Notes: generated from the sequence alone by a model not told the origin. A DNA stretch of 64,000 bases from JBMDXB01 sp048594975 (GCA_048594975.1 JBMDXQ010000088.1:22389-86388), one strand, 5' to 3'; shown: positions 47,271 to 55,762, counted from the first letter of the stretch. Made by a program: numbers and translations.

Positions 47271-48344
47271 ATGACCCTTCCTGCTGCCAGCCCCGCGGGT
47301 AGAGCACTCGGCAGTGCCATCATCAGCCCGCTCGAAGAGACGATCACGCTGCGCCAGGCCAAGACGCTGATCACGTGCATGGCGCACGAGCAGAGTTTCC
47401 TGCTGCTGTCGCCGCCGGGCGTGGGCAAGTCCGAGATGGTGTACCAGGCCGCCGCCGAGAGCGGTTTGCCGTGCCGGTCGCTGCTCGGCACGCAGATCGC
47501 CCCCGAAGACGTCAGCGGCATCCCGCGGATCGTCGGCGAGCGATCGGTGTTCTGCCCGCCTCGCGTCCTGCTCCCGGAGACGCCGGAGCCGTTCTGCCTG
47601 TTCCTCGACGAGTTGCCGGCGTGCGCGCCCGACGTGCAGAAGGCGTTCTACTCGCTGCTGCTCGAGCGGCGGATCGGCGAGTACCCCCTGCCTCCGGGCA
47701 CCTGGGTGGTGTCGGCGGGCAACCGCGTGCAGGACCGCGCGCTGGTACGCTCGCTGAGCTCGGCGCTCATCAACCGCGTGAGCATCCTCAACGTGCGCGT
47801 GGACGTGCCGGAGTGGATCGAGTGGGCGACGGCCAACGGCGTGCGCGCCGACGTCCTCAATTTCATCTCCTACATGCCGGACGCGCTGATGCGCCCGGTC
47901 CCCGCCGAGCCGCAGCCGTTCTCGACACCGCGTGCCTGGACGCTGCTGTCGCGCGGTGTCAACCTCGCCGAGGCAGCCGGGATCCTCACTCCGCAGCTGC
48001 GGCGGGCGCTGGCCTTCGGCCGCGTCTCGGCGGAGGACGCCGCCGTCTACTGCACGCTGGCCGAAGAGTCGATACAACGGATGCTGCCGCTGACGCACTA
48101 CATCGAGCACCCGTCGAGCCTCCCGGCCGGCGACGCGGCGCGCTGGTTCATCCTGCACTGCATCCGGCAGCACGTGCGCGACGGCACGCTCCCCGCCGTC
48201 GCCCCCGCGACCGTGGATCGCTTCATGCGCAGTCTTCCGCCCGAGCACCAGCTGACGCTCATCGCCGATCTCGTCGGCCACTGGAGCGAGCTCGGCGCCG
48301 ACCCCGCCATGCTGGCGCTGCTGAAGCAGGTGACCCGGCTGTGA
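47271..48344 (+). CDS. MoxR-family AAA+ ATPase
   Basis: A 357-residue AAA+ protein. Walker A is SPPGVGKSE (about residues 47-55), Walker B is CLFLDELPA (about 111-119), followed by the sensor 1 segment VVSAGNRVQD and ALINRVSI with an arginine-finger region. The C-terminal helical part is PFSTPRAWTLLSRGVNLAEA. MoxR ATPases act as chaperones for VWA proteins in metal insertion or complex assembly. Start is ATG 47271 with AAGGA 8 bp upstream. Its stop overlaps the GTG start of the metallopeptidase/VWA gene (GTGA at 48341), so the two are translationally coupled. Confidence 0.92.
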   Translation: MTLPAASPAGRALGSAIISPLEETITLRQAKTLITCMAHEQSFLLLSPPGVGKSEMVYQAAAESGLPCRSLLGTQIAPEDVSGIPRIVGERSVFCPPRVLLPETPEPFCLFLDELPACAPDVQKAFYSLLLERRIGEYPLPPGTWVVSAGNRVQDRALVRSLSSALINRVSILNVRVDVPEWIEWATANGVRADVLNFISYMPDALMRPVPAEPQPFSTPRAWTLLSRGVNLAEAAGILTPQLRRALAFGRVSAEDAAVYCTLAEESIQRMLPLTHYIEHPSSLPAGDAARWFILHCIRQHVRDGTLPAVAPATVDRFMRSLPPEHQLTLIADLVGHWSELGADPAMLALLKQVTRL

Positions 48345-49633
48345 CGCCCGTTGCCGACGCGGAAAGCGGCGCGCCCGGCGCGGATTGCCATCAGTTGCGG
48401 CGCGTCGCGCGCGCGCTCCGGCTGCTCACCGTTCCGCTGCCGTACCTCGCCGGGCTGGCGGCCGCCGTCCGCGTCTCGCTCGACGACCGCGTTCCGACGA
48501 TGGGCGTCTTCGCCTCGGGACGGCTGGTGGTCAACCCGGCCTTTGCCGAGACGCTGAAGGAGCACGAGCTCATCTTCGTTCTCGCCCACGAGTTGCTGCA
48601 CCTTGCACTGCGCACGCACGACCGGGCACGCGGCAGCCACCACCTCGAGTTCAACTACGCGCACGACTACATCATCAACGACATCCTGCGCATCGAGCTC
48701 GGCGCCGGTTCGATACCGGCCGCCGGCCTCGACATGCCCGGCGCGAGCAGTCGCTCGGCCGAGGAGATCGTGCTGGAGATGCGCCGCAACGCCGAGCACA
48801 TGCCGTCGAAGACCGCTGTGTTCAGCGGGCGGGAGACGACCGTCGGGCGGCTCTTCGGTGCGCGCGGCCGCAACCAGGCCGGAGGGGAAGCCGGAGAGCA
48901 GGAGGACGCCGGCGACGTGCTCGACGCGCAGCGCGAGAAGGAGATGTTCCCCGACGAGGTCGCGGCGCAGGCCGACGAGGCGGAGGCGATCAGGGACGCT
49001 GCGTCTGCTGGACTGGCGCTGGCCCGCGCCGTCGGCGCGATGAAGGGGCTGCGCGGCGACGATCCCGGCGCGACGTCGCAGGTCGTTACCGCGCTCCGCG
49101 GGCTCTATCGCACGCCGTGGGAGGTCGTGCTGCAGCGCTGGATGGAGTCGGTCGCGCCCGGCGAGCGCACGTTCGTCCGCCCCTCGCGCCGCGGCGCCGA
49201 CCGCAGCGACATCGTCCGGCCGGGACGCCGCCGCGAGGGCTGGATGCTGAACGTGATCGTCGACACGAGCGGATCGATGGCCGAGGAGATCCCTCGCGCG
49301 CTCGGCGCCATCGCCGACTTCTGCGAGGCGGTCGCCGTCGACCAGGTGCGACTGCTGCAGTGCGACGTGGCGGTCACGAGCGACGAACGGCTGTCGCCGA
49401 CGGAGCTGGCGCAGTACACGGTCGCAGGTTACGGCGGGAGCGACCTGGTTCCCGCGATGGAGTTGCTCGCGGCCGACCCGGAGGTGCGCGCCGCCGCGAT
49501 CATCACGGACGGCGACATCCAGTTCCCGCCGGATCCGATGCCGTACGCGGTCCTGTGGGTGCTGCCGCCAGGACGATCGGCAGCCTTTCACCCCGGTTAC
49601 GGCCGGATCGTCGTCATGGACAGCGAGCCCTGA
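48341..49633 (+). CDS. DUF2201-type protein: HExxH metallopeptidase-like domain + VWA domain
   Basis: A 430-residue protein pairing two parts. The N-terminal putative metallopeptidase has the zinc motif HELLHLALRTH with His83 and His87. A charged linker follows (EAGEQEDAGDVLDAQREKEM). The C-terminal VWA-like domain has an intact MIDAS motif VDTSGSM (Asp308, Ser310, Ser312), LLQCDVAVTSDERL and AIITDGDIQFPPDPM. MoxR-VWA pairs are common, and here a protease-like domain sits in the VWA subunit. It probably works with the upstream ATPase on a client protein that is not known. The GTG start at 48341 overlaps the upstream stop. Confidence 0.9.
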   Translation: MTPVADAESGAPGADCHQLRRVARALRLLTVPLPYLAGLAAAVRVSLDDRVPTMGVFASGRLVVNPAFAETLKEHELIFVLAHELLHLALRTHDRARGSHHLEFNYAHDYIINDILRIELGAGSIPAAGLDMPGASSRSAEEIVLEMRRNAEHMPSKTAVFSGRETTVGRLFGARGRNQAGGEAGEQEDAGDVLDAQREKEMFPDEVAAQADEAEAIRDAASAGLALARAVGAMKGLRGDDPGATSQVVTALRGLYRTPWEVVLQRWMESVAPGERTFVRPSRRGADRSDIVRPGRRREGWMLNVIVDTSGSMAEEIPRALGAIADFCEAVAVDQVRLLQCDVAVTSDERLSPTELAQYTVAGYGGSDLVPAMELLAADPEVRAAAIITDGDIQFPPDPMPYAVLWVLPPGRSAAFHPGYGRIVVMDSEP

Positions 49634-49670
49634 GAAGGGCATTGCGGGTCAGCGGGCAGCGGGAGACGTG

Positions 49671-50057
49671 ATGAAGGTCATCCAGGAGCTGGTGGCGCAC
49701 TTCGAACGCCAGAAGAGACTGTCGCCAGAGGAAATCCGGGCGCTGCTCGACCAGGGGTTCCTCGCCGCGGACGCGCCGTCGCGCATCCAGGATTTGTGCG
49801 ACACGCCTGGCACGACGTACTACTTCCGCGTGACCGGAGCGCCGGACGGATCGGTGTGGGGGACGGACGTCTACACGGGCGACTCGTCGCTGGCGTCGGC
49901 GGCCGTGCACGCCGGGGCCGTGAAGGCGGGGGAGGCGGCGGTCGTGCGCGTGACCGTGATGCCGCCGCTCACGCAGTACCAGGGCTCCGTGCGGAACGGC
50001 GTCACGAGCCACGACTTCGGCCGGTTCGGCACCGCCTATCGTGTCGACAGGGTCTGA
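49671..50057 (+). CDS. LCCL domain protein
   Basis: A 128-residue protein. Its first 40 residues (IQELVAHFERQKRLSPEEIR, LLDQGFLA) look like a short helical linker. The rest matches the LCCL fold, with WGTDVYTGDSSLASAAVHAG, VVRVTVMPPLTQYQGSVRNG and FGRFGTAYRVDRV. LCCL domains are usually found in secreted or envelope proteins and bind lipids or carbohydrates, but no signal peptide is present. The ATG at 49671 follows GGGAG; a GTG one codon earlier is also possible. It lies 37 bp after the VWA gene and probably ends that operon. Its role with MoxR and VWA is unknown. Confidence 0.8.
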   Translation: MKVIQELVAHFERQKRLSPEEIRALLDQGFLAADAPSRIQDLCDTPGTTYYFRVTGAPDGSVWGTDVYTGDSSLASAAVHAGAVKAGEAAVVRVTVMPPLTQYQGSVRNGVTSHDFGRFGTAYRVDRV

Positions 50058-50136
50058 GCGTCGACGCCGCGACGGCGTGTCACGGCGGGCAGACGCTCGG
50101 CACGAAGGCGCGAAGGCACGAACGCAGTGAAGGCCT

Positions 50137-51651
50137 TCATCGGGTGGCTGTCGCGGGCTTGCGTCCCAGCTGACGGTCGGCCCAGGGGATGAAGTACTTC
50201 CAATTCGGGCCGTCGGTGTGGCCGCCGTCGTGCTGCCGCCACGCCAGCCGCCCCTCGAGCAGCCCGACGTTGACCGGCGGCATCTTCTCCTTCATGTAGT
50301 CGTCGGACGTCCCGAGGTCCTTCACGCCGAGCAGCCGGAACACCGGGCCGGCGGCGACCGCCGCCATGAAGCTGCCCTGCTGGTCCAGCCACTTCGCGTC
50401 GCCCTTCTCGGGGATGCCGTAGCTGATGAAGGTCGCCCGCGGCGCGCAGAGCGCGATCAACATGTGCGCGTCCACCGGGATGTCGCCGGCGTTCTTGCTG
50501 CCGAAGGCGGCCTCGGCGGCGCCGTACTTGAGGAAGTTGCCCGCCATCCAGTGGTACTCGCCGGAGCCCGTGAGGTTCTCCACTGCCTCGCCGAAGTTGC
50601 GGCGGTGCAGTTTCGCTCCCCCCTCGCCCGACGATCCGACGAGGACGACGGCGAACCGCGGCTCGAAGGCCATCGTCACCAGCGAGGCCTTGCCGTAGCG
50701 GGAGACGCCCTCGATGCCCACGCGCTTCGCGTCGACGGTGCGATCGGTTTCGAGATAGTCGAGGGCGCGCGCGGCGCCCCACGACCAGGCGCGCAGCGAT
50801 CCCCAGTCGTCGGGCTTTCGCGGCTGCCCCCTGTTGACCAGCCCGACGATGCCGCGGGTGAGGCCGGCGCCGTTGTCCGCCTGGATGCTGCGCGGGTCGA
50901 GGTACGCGAACCCCCAGCCGGCGGCGATGAGCTGCTCGGTCGCAGGCGGATCGCTGCCGGGCGCCGGCGGGCCACCGAACCGTCCGGGTCCCGCCGGCGG
51001 CGGCGCGTTGCCGAGCGCCTGCTGCAGGTTGCCGCCCCGGAACACGATCATCACCGGGACGGGACCGTCGGCGGCCGCCGGCGTGACGAGCACCATCTGG
51101 ATCTCGACCGAGATCGCCGGGTACGACGAGTTGTCCACGCGGCCGACCACGTGCCTTCCGCTGACCGCGCGGCCACCGATCGTCGCGGTCGCCGCCTCCG
51201 CCACCATCCACGTTACCTTCGGCACGTTCGGCGGAATGCGGCCGTACACCTCGCGCTCGAAGTCCTCGACGATCGCCGGGCGCCGCTGCTTCCACCACAC
51301 TCCGGGGCTGTCGACCTTCTTCCCGTTCTTCAGCGTCAGGACGTCGGGCAGGTTGGGGAAGGGGTTCGCGAGCGCCTCGTCGTAGTTGGCAGCGTTCGGC
51401 GCGCCTTCCTTCCCGCTCGGCCCTGGGCGCAGCACCTTGATGCCGAGCTGCTCCATCATGTTGCGATGGTCCTCCTCCGTCGTCCACGTCTTCGGCTCGG
51501 CCTGTGGCGAGGCGGAATTGCCGGCCTGCAAACTCGCAGGCGGCTGCGCCGCCCTCTGGGTGGCGTTGACCAGCGCGACCGAGAGGACACTCGCAGTGAG
51601 GGCGACCAGCGGGGACGTGACGCGCCAGGAGGATTCGTGGGGGCTCGCCAT
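50137..51651 (-). CDS. Secreted glucuronoyl esterase (CE15-like)
   Basis: A 504-residue exported alpha/beta hydrolase. The signal peptide covers about residues 1-30. The catalytic serine is Ser317 in GVSRYGKASLVTMAFEPRF, the acid lies in GSSGEGGAKLHRRNFGE, and the histidine is His478 in DGGHTDGPNW. These features and the RPAIVEDFEREVYGRIPPNV opening match bacterial CE15 glucuronoyl methylesterases, which cleave ester links between lignin and glucuronoxylan. It lies 3 bp downstream of another secreted hydrolase on the same strand, in an operon. It supports a plant cell-wall-degrading role for this region. Confidence 0.88.
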   Translation of the reverse strand: MASPHESSWRVTSPLVALTASVLSVALVNATQRAAQPPASLQAGNSASPQAEPKTWTTEEDHRNMMEQLGIKVLRPGPSGKEGAPNAANYDEALANPFPNLPDVLTLKNGKKVDSPGVWWKQRRPAIVEDFEREVYGRIPPNVPKVTWMVAEAATATIGGRAVSGRHVVGRVDNSSYPAISVEIQMVLVTPAAADGPVPVMIVFRGGNLQQALGNAPPPAGPGRFGGPPAPGSDPPATEQLIAAGWGFAYLDPRSIQADNGAGLTRGIVGLVNRGQPRKPDDWGSLRAWSWGAARALDYLETDRTVDAKRVGIEGVSRYGKASLVTMAFEPRFAVVLVGSSGEGGAKLHRRNFGEAVENLTGSGEYHWMAGNFLKYGAAEAAFGSKNAGDIPVDAHMLIALCAPRATFISYGIPEKGDAKWLDQQGSFMAAVAAGPVFRLLGVKDLGTSDDYMKEKMPPVNVGLLEGRLAWRQHDGGHTDGPNWKYFIPWADRQLGRKPATATR

Positions 51652-51654
51652 GCA

Positions 51655-52665
51655 TCACCTCGCCCCATCCCCGGCGGGCTTTGCGGAGGGGCCGGCCGCC
51701 GGCCGCAGCTTGCCCACGGCGAAGAGGACGGATTTCTCGAGCGCATCGAGCGCCGAGTCGAGCAGGACCTCGCCCTGCTTCAGGTCGGGCCGCTTCTGGC
51801 CCTGCGGCCCGAGGCAGAAATCGTGGTACCCGTGCTCGTACACGTCCATGCGCACCGCCTTGCGCTGCGCCTCGAGCGCGTCGTGCAGCATCGTCGCGAC
51901 CGGCAGAAGGCTGTCCGCGGTCCCGACCAGGATCAGGATGGGCGTGCGGATCGGCTCGATGTTCTTTCGCGCGATGTCCGGGTCGGGCTTCGCGTCCTTG
52001 AAGCGGTCGGGGCCCGACCCCGGGCCGCCGGGCGGAAACGTGATCCCCAGGAACCAGATCGTCGCCGGTGCGCCGAGAATGGCCGACTGCACCGGCACTT
52101 TCGAGACCAGGTGCATCACCAGGTTGCCGCCGAGGCTCACGCCGTACAGGTTGATGCGCTCCGGGTCGACGTAGGGCAGCCCCTTCACGTGCTCGATCAC
52201 TGCGAGGCCGTCGTCGATCGCCGTGACCATCCCGGTCGACGACGGCGTGGACGTGAGGTTCATGTTGCCGCCGCGGTAGTCGGCGACGACCACCACGTAG
52301 CCTTCCTGGAGGAACCGCTCCCACACCGGCCCGCCGTGATCGCCGCGCGACCAGCCGACGAGCTGGTCCATGCCGCGACCGCCGGGCGCGCCGTGGAAGA
52401 TGATCATCGCCGGGTACTTCCCCTCGCCTTTCGGCTTGCGGATGGCCGCGGCGATGTACAGCCCGTCCTTGCTCTTGATGTACGTCGGCTGCACCGGCGA
52501 GTCCGCCTCGCTGACGACGTGGACGTATTTCTGGTGGGGCACCGGCGTGGTGCTTCCCGGGTGCCTGTGAATCTCGGCGCGCGCGGCACCGGCGTGGAGC
52601 ATCACGCAGCCGGCTGCGCACAGAGTGATACCGGTGACACGGGCGGTTTGCATGATGGCGAGCAT
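51655..52665 (-). CDS. Secreted alpha/beta hydrolase (dienelactone hydrolase/prolyl oligopeptidase-like)
   Basis: A 336-residue exported hydrolase. A hydrophobic start (MLAIMQTARVTGITLCAAGC) ends in AARA. The domain contains MIIFHGAPGGRGMDQLVGWS, the nucleophile elbow GVSLGGN with Ser177, ILVGTADSLLPVA with the acid, and a histidine in YEHGYHDFCLG. The fold fits acetylxylan- or prolyl oligopeptidase-type esterases. The stop is 3 bp from the start of the CE15 gene, so the pair is an operon likely acting on xylan side groups. Two in-frame ATGs (52665, 52653) are possible; the first is used. The substrate is inferred only from the partner. Confidence 0.85.
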   Translation of the reverse strand: MLAIMQTARVTGITLCAAGCVMLHAGAARAEIHRHPGSTTPVPHQKYVHVVSEADSPVQPTYIKSKDGLYIAAAIRKPKGEGKYPAMIIFHGAPGGRGMDQLVGWSRGDHGGPVWERFLQEGYVVVVADYRGGNMNLTSTPSSTGMVTAIDDGLAVIEHVKGLPYVDPERINLYGVSLGGNLVMHLVSKVPVQSAILGAPATIWFLGITFPPGGPGSGPDRFKDAKPDPDIARKNIEPIRTPILILVGTADSLLPVATMLHDALEAQRKAVRMDVYEHGYHDFCLGPQGQKRPDLKQGEVLLDSALDALEKSVLFAVGKLRPAAGPSAKPAGDGAR

Positions 52666-52926
52666 TGTAAGCCAGCGTTCCAGACGGACCCGTCGGGCAC
52701 ATCGAGGCGGGCACATCGAGGCATCCGCCTGGCCCGCTTCGTCCGTGCCTGCGTTGTCCCAACACGGGCTCATCGATATTCCGCTCGCGAGGACGCCATC
52801 TCCCGGATTTCTCGGGGATTGCAGCAACCTCGCGCCTGGCACCGTCCTTGAGAGACCTGCCTGACAGATGCAGCGTCTGTCCAGCGCGTCGAGCGACAGG
52901 CCGCTCGCGCGCGGGGAGTGGATGCC

Positions 52927-53403
52927 ATGGTCGGGAACACCGTGAAAACAATGGCGGCCGGCGTGTTCGCGCTCGGGATGCTCGCCATGCCACACGACGC
53001 ATCGGCCCAGGTTTACGGGTACGACGACGACCAGTCGGTCGTGGTCGAGTGCGGCGCCGGGCAGCGCGCGGTGATGGAACAGCGCCGGATCAACGGTCGC
53101 ACGCGGGTGGTGGCCCGATGCGAGAGCGCGCGTGGCCGCGGCGTGGTCTACGACGAGTACGGCCGTGCCCTTCAGGCGCAACCCGCCGCCTACGATAGCT
53201 ACCGTCCGGTGCAGCGGTCGTCCGTCCAGTACGTCGAGCGCAAGCCGAGGCGATCGAAGACGAAGTCGGCGTTGATGATCGCCGGATCGGCGGCGACGGG
53301 CGCCGGCGTCGGCGGAGCGCTCAAAGGCAAGAAGGGCGCGCTCCTCGGCGCGGCGATCGGCGGCGGCGCGGCCAGCATCTACGAGTCCGCCAAACGGCGG
53401 TAG
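52927..53403 (+). CDS. Secreted glycine-zipper protein
   Basis: A 158-residue exported protein. The signal (about 8-28, ending DASAQ) precedes a basic/tyrosine-rich middle (VQRSSVQYVERKPRRSKTKS) and a C-terminal glycine-zipper region (about 118-150, GSAATGAGVGGALKGKKGAL) of the YMGG/Rick_17kDa kind. It may insert in or lie against the outer membrane. Start is ATG 52927 after GGGGAG; a GTG three codons earlier is possible. It is followed five bases after the stop by the left hairpin of repeat element copy 2. No partner gene is evident. Confidence 0.8.
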   Translation: MVGNTVKTMAAGVFALGMLAMPHDASAQVYGYDDDQSVVVECGAGQRAVMEQRRINGRTRVVARCESARGRGVVYDEYGRALQAQPAAYDSYRPVQRSSVQYVERKPRRSKTKSALMIAGSAATGAGVGGALKGKKGALLGAAIGGGAASIYESAKRR

Positions 53404-53407
53404 CCGA

Positions 53408-53542
53408 CCAGGCCGCGGGAACGAAACGGCCTGGATGAAAATGGAAAACGGGAAGATGGAAGATGGAAGAGCGGATGGACTTCCCGACGCCTTTCCATCT
53501 CCATCTGCCATCCTCCATTCGCAGGATGCGTCAGCATCCTAC
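53408..53542. repeat. Composite hairpin-heptad-hairpin element, copy 2
   Basis: Left hairpin with perfect arms CCAGGCCG (53408-53415) and CGGCCTGG (53427-53434). Heptads ATGGAAA, ACGGGAA, GATGGAA, GATGGAA, GAGCGGA follow (53441-53475), then a spacer. Opposite-strand heptads TTTCCAT, CTCCATC, TGCCATC, CTCCATT (53492-53519) come next, and the right hairpin is GCAGGATGC (53521-53529) with GCATCCTAC (53534-53542), one mismatch. Copy 1 at 30438-30577 has the same parts in the same order and a near-identical right hairpin core (GCAGGAYGC / GCRTCCT). Confidence 0.7.
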
Positions 53543-53710
53543 TAGCCGGTCGCCGAACTTCTTCAGGTATTCATCCCCGTATCCCATCCGGTCCTTCATG
53601 CTCCCCGTCGGGTACTCGCTCTCGAGTTTCAGCAGGATGCGGCCGCCGTTGGCCGGGACGATGTGGCGCAGCGGCAGTAGCGAGGTGTTGCCGAGCAGTG
53701 GGATCCGGTG
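53531..53710 (-). pseudogene. N-terminal fragment of a cysteine synthase family protein
   Basis: On the minus strand the frame reads IPLLGNTSLLPLRHIVPANG, GRILLKLESEYPTGSMKDRM and GYGDEYLKKFGDRL, then stops. This is the beginning of a PLP-dependent cysteine synthase/threonine synthase-like enzyme, up to just past the lysine of PTGSMKDRM. The remaining 250 or so residues are missing and no proper start is present. It is a truncated remnant whose end overlaps the right hairpin of repeat copy 2. Confidence 0.75.
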
Positions 53711-53818
53711 ACGCTCGCCGCGGTTGCCGGCGTCCTCCTTGCGACGGCTATCGCGGCCTGCCTCGTGTCGGTACGGCACGCGATGCGCGTGGACCCGGCT
53801 GAAGCCCTGCGCGTCTGA
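53699..53818 (+). pseudogene. C-terminal fragment of an ABC permease (FtsX/MacB type)
   Basis: On the plus strand, thirty-nine codons read WDPVTLAAVAGVLLATAIAA, then SVRHAMRVDPAEALRV and a stop. This is the last membrane helix and closing DPAEALR motif of a duplicated-type ABC permease. It overlaps the cysteine synthase fragment by about ten bases in the opposite direction, so a rearrangement joined the ends of two lost genes here. Confidence 0.7.
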
Positions 53819-53941
53819 CCGGTCGCGAGCGCGCCGAGACGACACGCAAGCGCGGCGTTCGTGGCCGCTCTACCTCCTGCACGATCAGCTTCCCCTCGTA
53901 GAGCTGCCCGTCTCGGTGGTGTCCCGCGCCGCTCTGCCGCG

Positions 53942-54610
53942 CTACATCTCCGCGTAGCGCTTCGCCGCGGCCAGATCGGCCTGCAGCTGCTCCGCCGTGC
54001 GGCGCGGCCCGTAACCGGGCGTATCGCGCTGGATGCGCCATCCTTCCTTCAGCGGCCCCGCGTCCACCGTGTCGAACCCGAACTGATCGATGAGATGCGC
54101 CACGACCGCCTTCGCCTCCGGATCGTCGCCGGCGATGACGAGCGCGCGGCGGTTCTTCGAACCTCTCGGCTGGCCGTGCGTGGTCAGCTCTGCCGCGTAG
54201 ATGTGGTTGAACGCCTTCACGACCTTCGAGATCGGCAGGTGTGACTGCAGCAGCTCCGAGGTGGTCGTTCGCTCGTTGTCGAGCTCCGGGATGTGGCCGT
54301 CGCGCTGCGGGTAGTAGTTGTTGGTGTCAATCACGATCTTGCCGACGAGCGGCTCGACCGGGACGCTTCGGTAGTACTTCAGGGGGATCGTGACGACGAC
54401 GACGTCACCAGCCTTTGCGGCTTCGGCAGGGGTGGCGGCTCGGGCTTTCGCTCCGAGCTCGGCGACCAGCGCCGAGAGCGTCTCGGGCCCGCGCGAGTTG
54501 CTGAGCACGACGTCATAGCCGTTGGCGACCCCGAGCCTGGCCAGCTGACTTCCGATGCGCCCGGCGCCGATCAAACCGATGGTCTTCACCGTGGGATATT
54601 CCATGAGCAT
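53942..54610 (-). CDS. F420-type NADP oxidoreductase (NAD(P)-binding domain protein)
   Basis: A 222-residue Rossmann protein. KTIGLIGAGRIGSQLARLGV is the nucleotide site, followed by VVLSNSRGPETL with the phosphate-recognising residues of NADP binders, DVVVVTIPLKYYRSVPVEPL, and KIVIDTNNYYPQRDGHIPEL. It fits the F420-dependent NADP reductase-like group that often works with NADP only. Start is ATG 54610; a second ATG two codons later is possible and neither has a clear ribosome site. It lies downstream of the AI-2E-type transporter gene on the same strand, separated by heptad repeats. Confidence 0.88.
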   Translation of the reverse strand: MLMEYPTVKTIGLIGAGRIGSQLARLGVANGYDVVLSNSRGPETLSALVAELGAKARAATPAEAAKAGDVVVVTIPLKYYRSVPVEPLVGKIVIDTNNYYPQRDGHIPELDNERTTTSELLQSHLPISKVVKAFNHIYAAELTTHGQPRGSKNRRALVIAGDDPEAKAVVAHLIDQFGFDTVDAGPLKEGWRIQRDTPGYGPRRTAEQLQADLAAAKRYAEM

Positions 54611-54623
54611 ATGGTAGCGGCGT

Positions 54624-54651
54624 GAAGGGGTAAGGCGTAAGGCGTAGTTGA
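54624..54651 (+). repeat. 7-bp-phased repeat
   Basis: GAAGGGG, TAAGGCG, TAAGGCG, TAGTTGA form four units with two exact copies, in the short gap between two minus-strand genes. No hairpin is associated. Confidence 0.5.
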
Positions 54652-54672
54652 GCCTGGATGAGCCGTCAGCGA

Positions 54673-55743
54673 TCAGGGATTGCTGCGGCTGTCGCTGAGG
54701 ACGTCCAGGATCGACCCTGCAATGGCGAAGAGGACTGGTCCGAGCACGATGCCGAGGATGCCGAACACCTGCAGGCCGCCAAGCAGCGCGAAGAACATCA
54801 CCAGCTCGCTCAGGCCCACGCGGCCGCCGACCAGACGCGGCCTCAGGAAGTTGTCCACCGCGCTGACCACCGCGCCGCCCCACGCCACCAGGACGATCGC
54901 CTGCACCCAGTGACCCGTGACCGCGAGGTAGGCGGCACCCGGTGCCCAGACCGCAGCGGCGCCGGCGAGCGGAATCACGCTGGTCACGACCGTCACCATG
55001 CCCCACAGCGCCGCCGACGGAATGCCGAGGATCCAGAACATCCAGCCGCAGAGCGCGCCCTGAATGACCGCGATCACGACCACGCCGTAGACCCCGCCGT
55101 AGATCACCTCGCGTATCCGCGCGAGCAGCGCCTCGCTGCGTGAGCGCTCGAAGGGCAGCAGATCCGGGATCCGCGCGACCAGCCGTTCGCCGTCGCGGAA
55201 CAGCAGGAACATCGCGAAGATGATGAAGACGAACGAGACGATGGCGCGCGTCACGCTCGTCGCGACCGCCAGCGTATAGCCGGCCGCCGTCTGCGCCAGT
55301 TCGGTCGCGTGCTGGGTGAACCAGCCCGCGAGCGCCGCTGTGTCCAGCCCGAGCCGCGCGGTGACCCACTCGTAGCCGCGGCGCAGCGGCTCGACCCCGC
55401 CCCCGCCGCTGCCCGCCGCGAACGTCCCCTGCAGCGAGTTGGCCAGCGCGACCAGCTGGCTGATCGCCAGGCCGGCGACCAGCAGCAGCGGGATGACGAA
55501 CGCCACGACGACGAGCGCGCTGGCGAGCAGCGCGCTCAGCGCCACGCGCCCCGTCTTCCGCAGCAGGTAGTGATGCACGGGATAGAACGTCACCGCCAGG
55601 ACCCCCGACCAGGCGAGGACGTTGAGGAACGGCCACAGTACCAGCAGGCACAGGTAGACGACCATCGCCGTCGCGCCGAGGAAGACGGTCCACTTGACCA
55701 CCCGCGGCGTGGAGGTGGGCGGAGCAGGCGACACGTTCGTCAT
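54673..55743 (-). CDS. AI-2E family transporter
   Basis: A 356-residue polytopic membrane protein of the AI-2 exporter superfamily (TqsA/PerM-like). Hydrophobic segments lie at about 19-35, 36-52, 75-98, then 160-180, 215-240, 245-265 and 295-340. The DGERLVARIPDLLPFERSRS segment and GAVVSAVDNFLRPRLVGGRV are family hallmarks. Family members export autoinducer-2 or act as Na+/H+ antiporters; the role here is not fixed. The start ATG 55743 has GAGGA upstream. It is followed on the same strand, upstream, by a P-type ATPase pseudogene. Confidence 0.88.
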   Translation of the reverse strand: MTNVSPAPPTSTPRVVKWTVFLGATAMVVYLCLLVLWPFLNVLAWSGVLAVTFYPVHHYLLRKTGRVALSALLASALVVVAFVIPLLLVAGLAISQLVALANSLQGTFAAGSGGGGVEPLRRGYEWVTARLGLDTAALAGWFTQHATELAQTAAGYTLAVATSVTRAIVSFVFIIFAMFLLFRDGERLVARIPDLLPFERSRSEALLARIREVIYGGVYGVVVIAVIQGALCGWMFWILGIPSAALWGMVTVVTSVIPLAGAAAVWAPGAAYLAVTGHWVQAIVLVAWGGAVVSAVDNFLRPRLVGGRVGLSELVMFFALLGGLQVFGILGIVLGPVLFAIAGSILDVLSDSRSNP

Positions 55744-55762
55744 GATGCGTCCTCGACAGCGA

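Noticed and set aside
53408..53542. The composite element as an insertion sequence or MITE with terminal inverted repeats
   Set aside because: The left and right hairpins are different sequences, so there are no matching terminal repeats, and no target duplication or transposase is visible.
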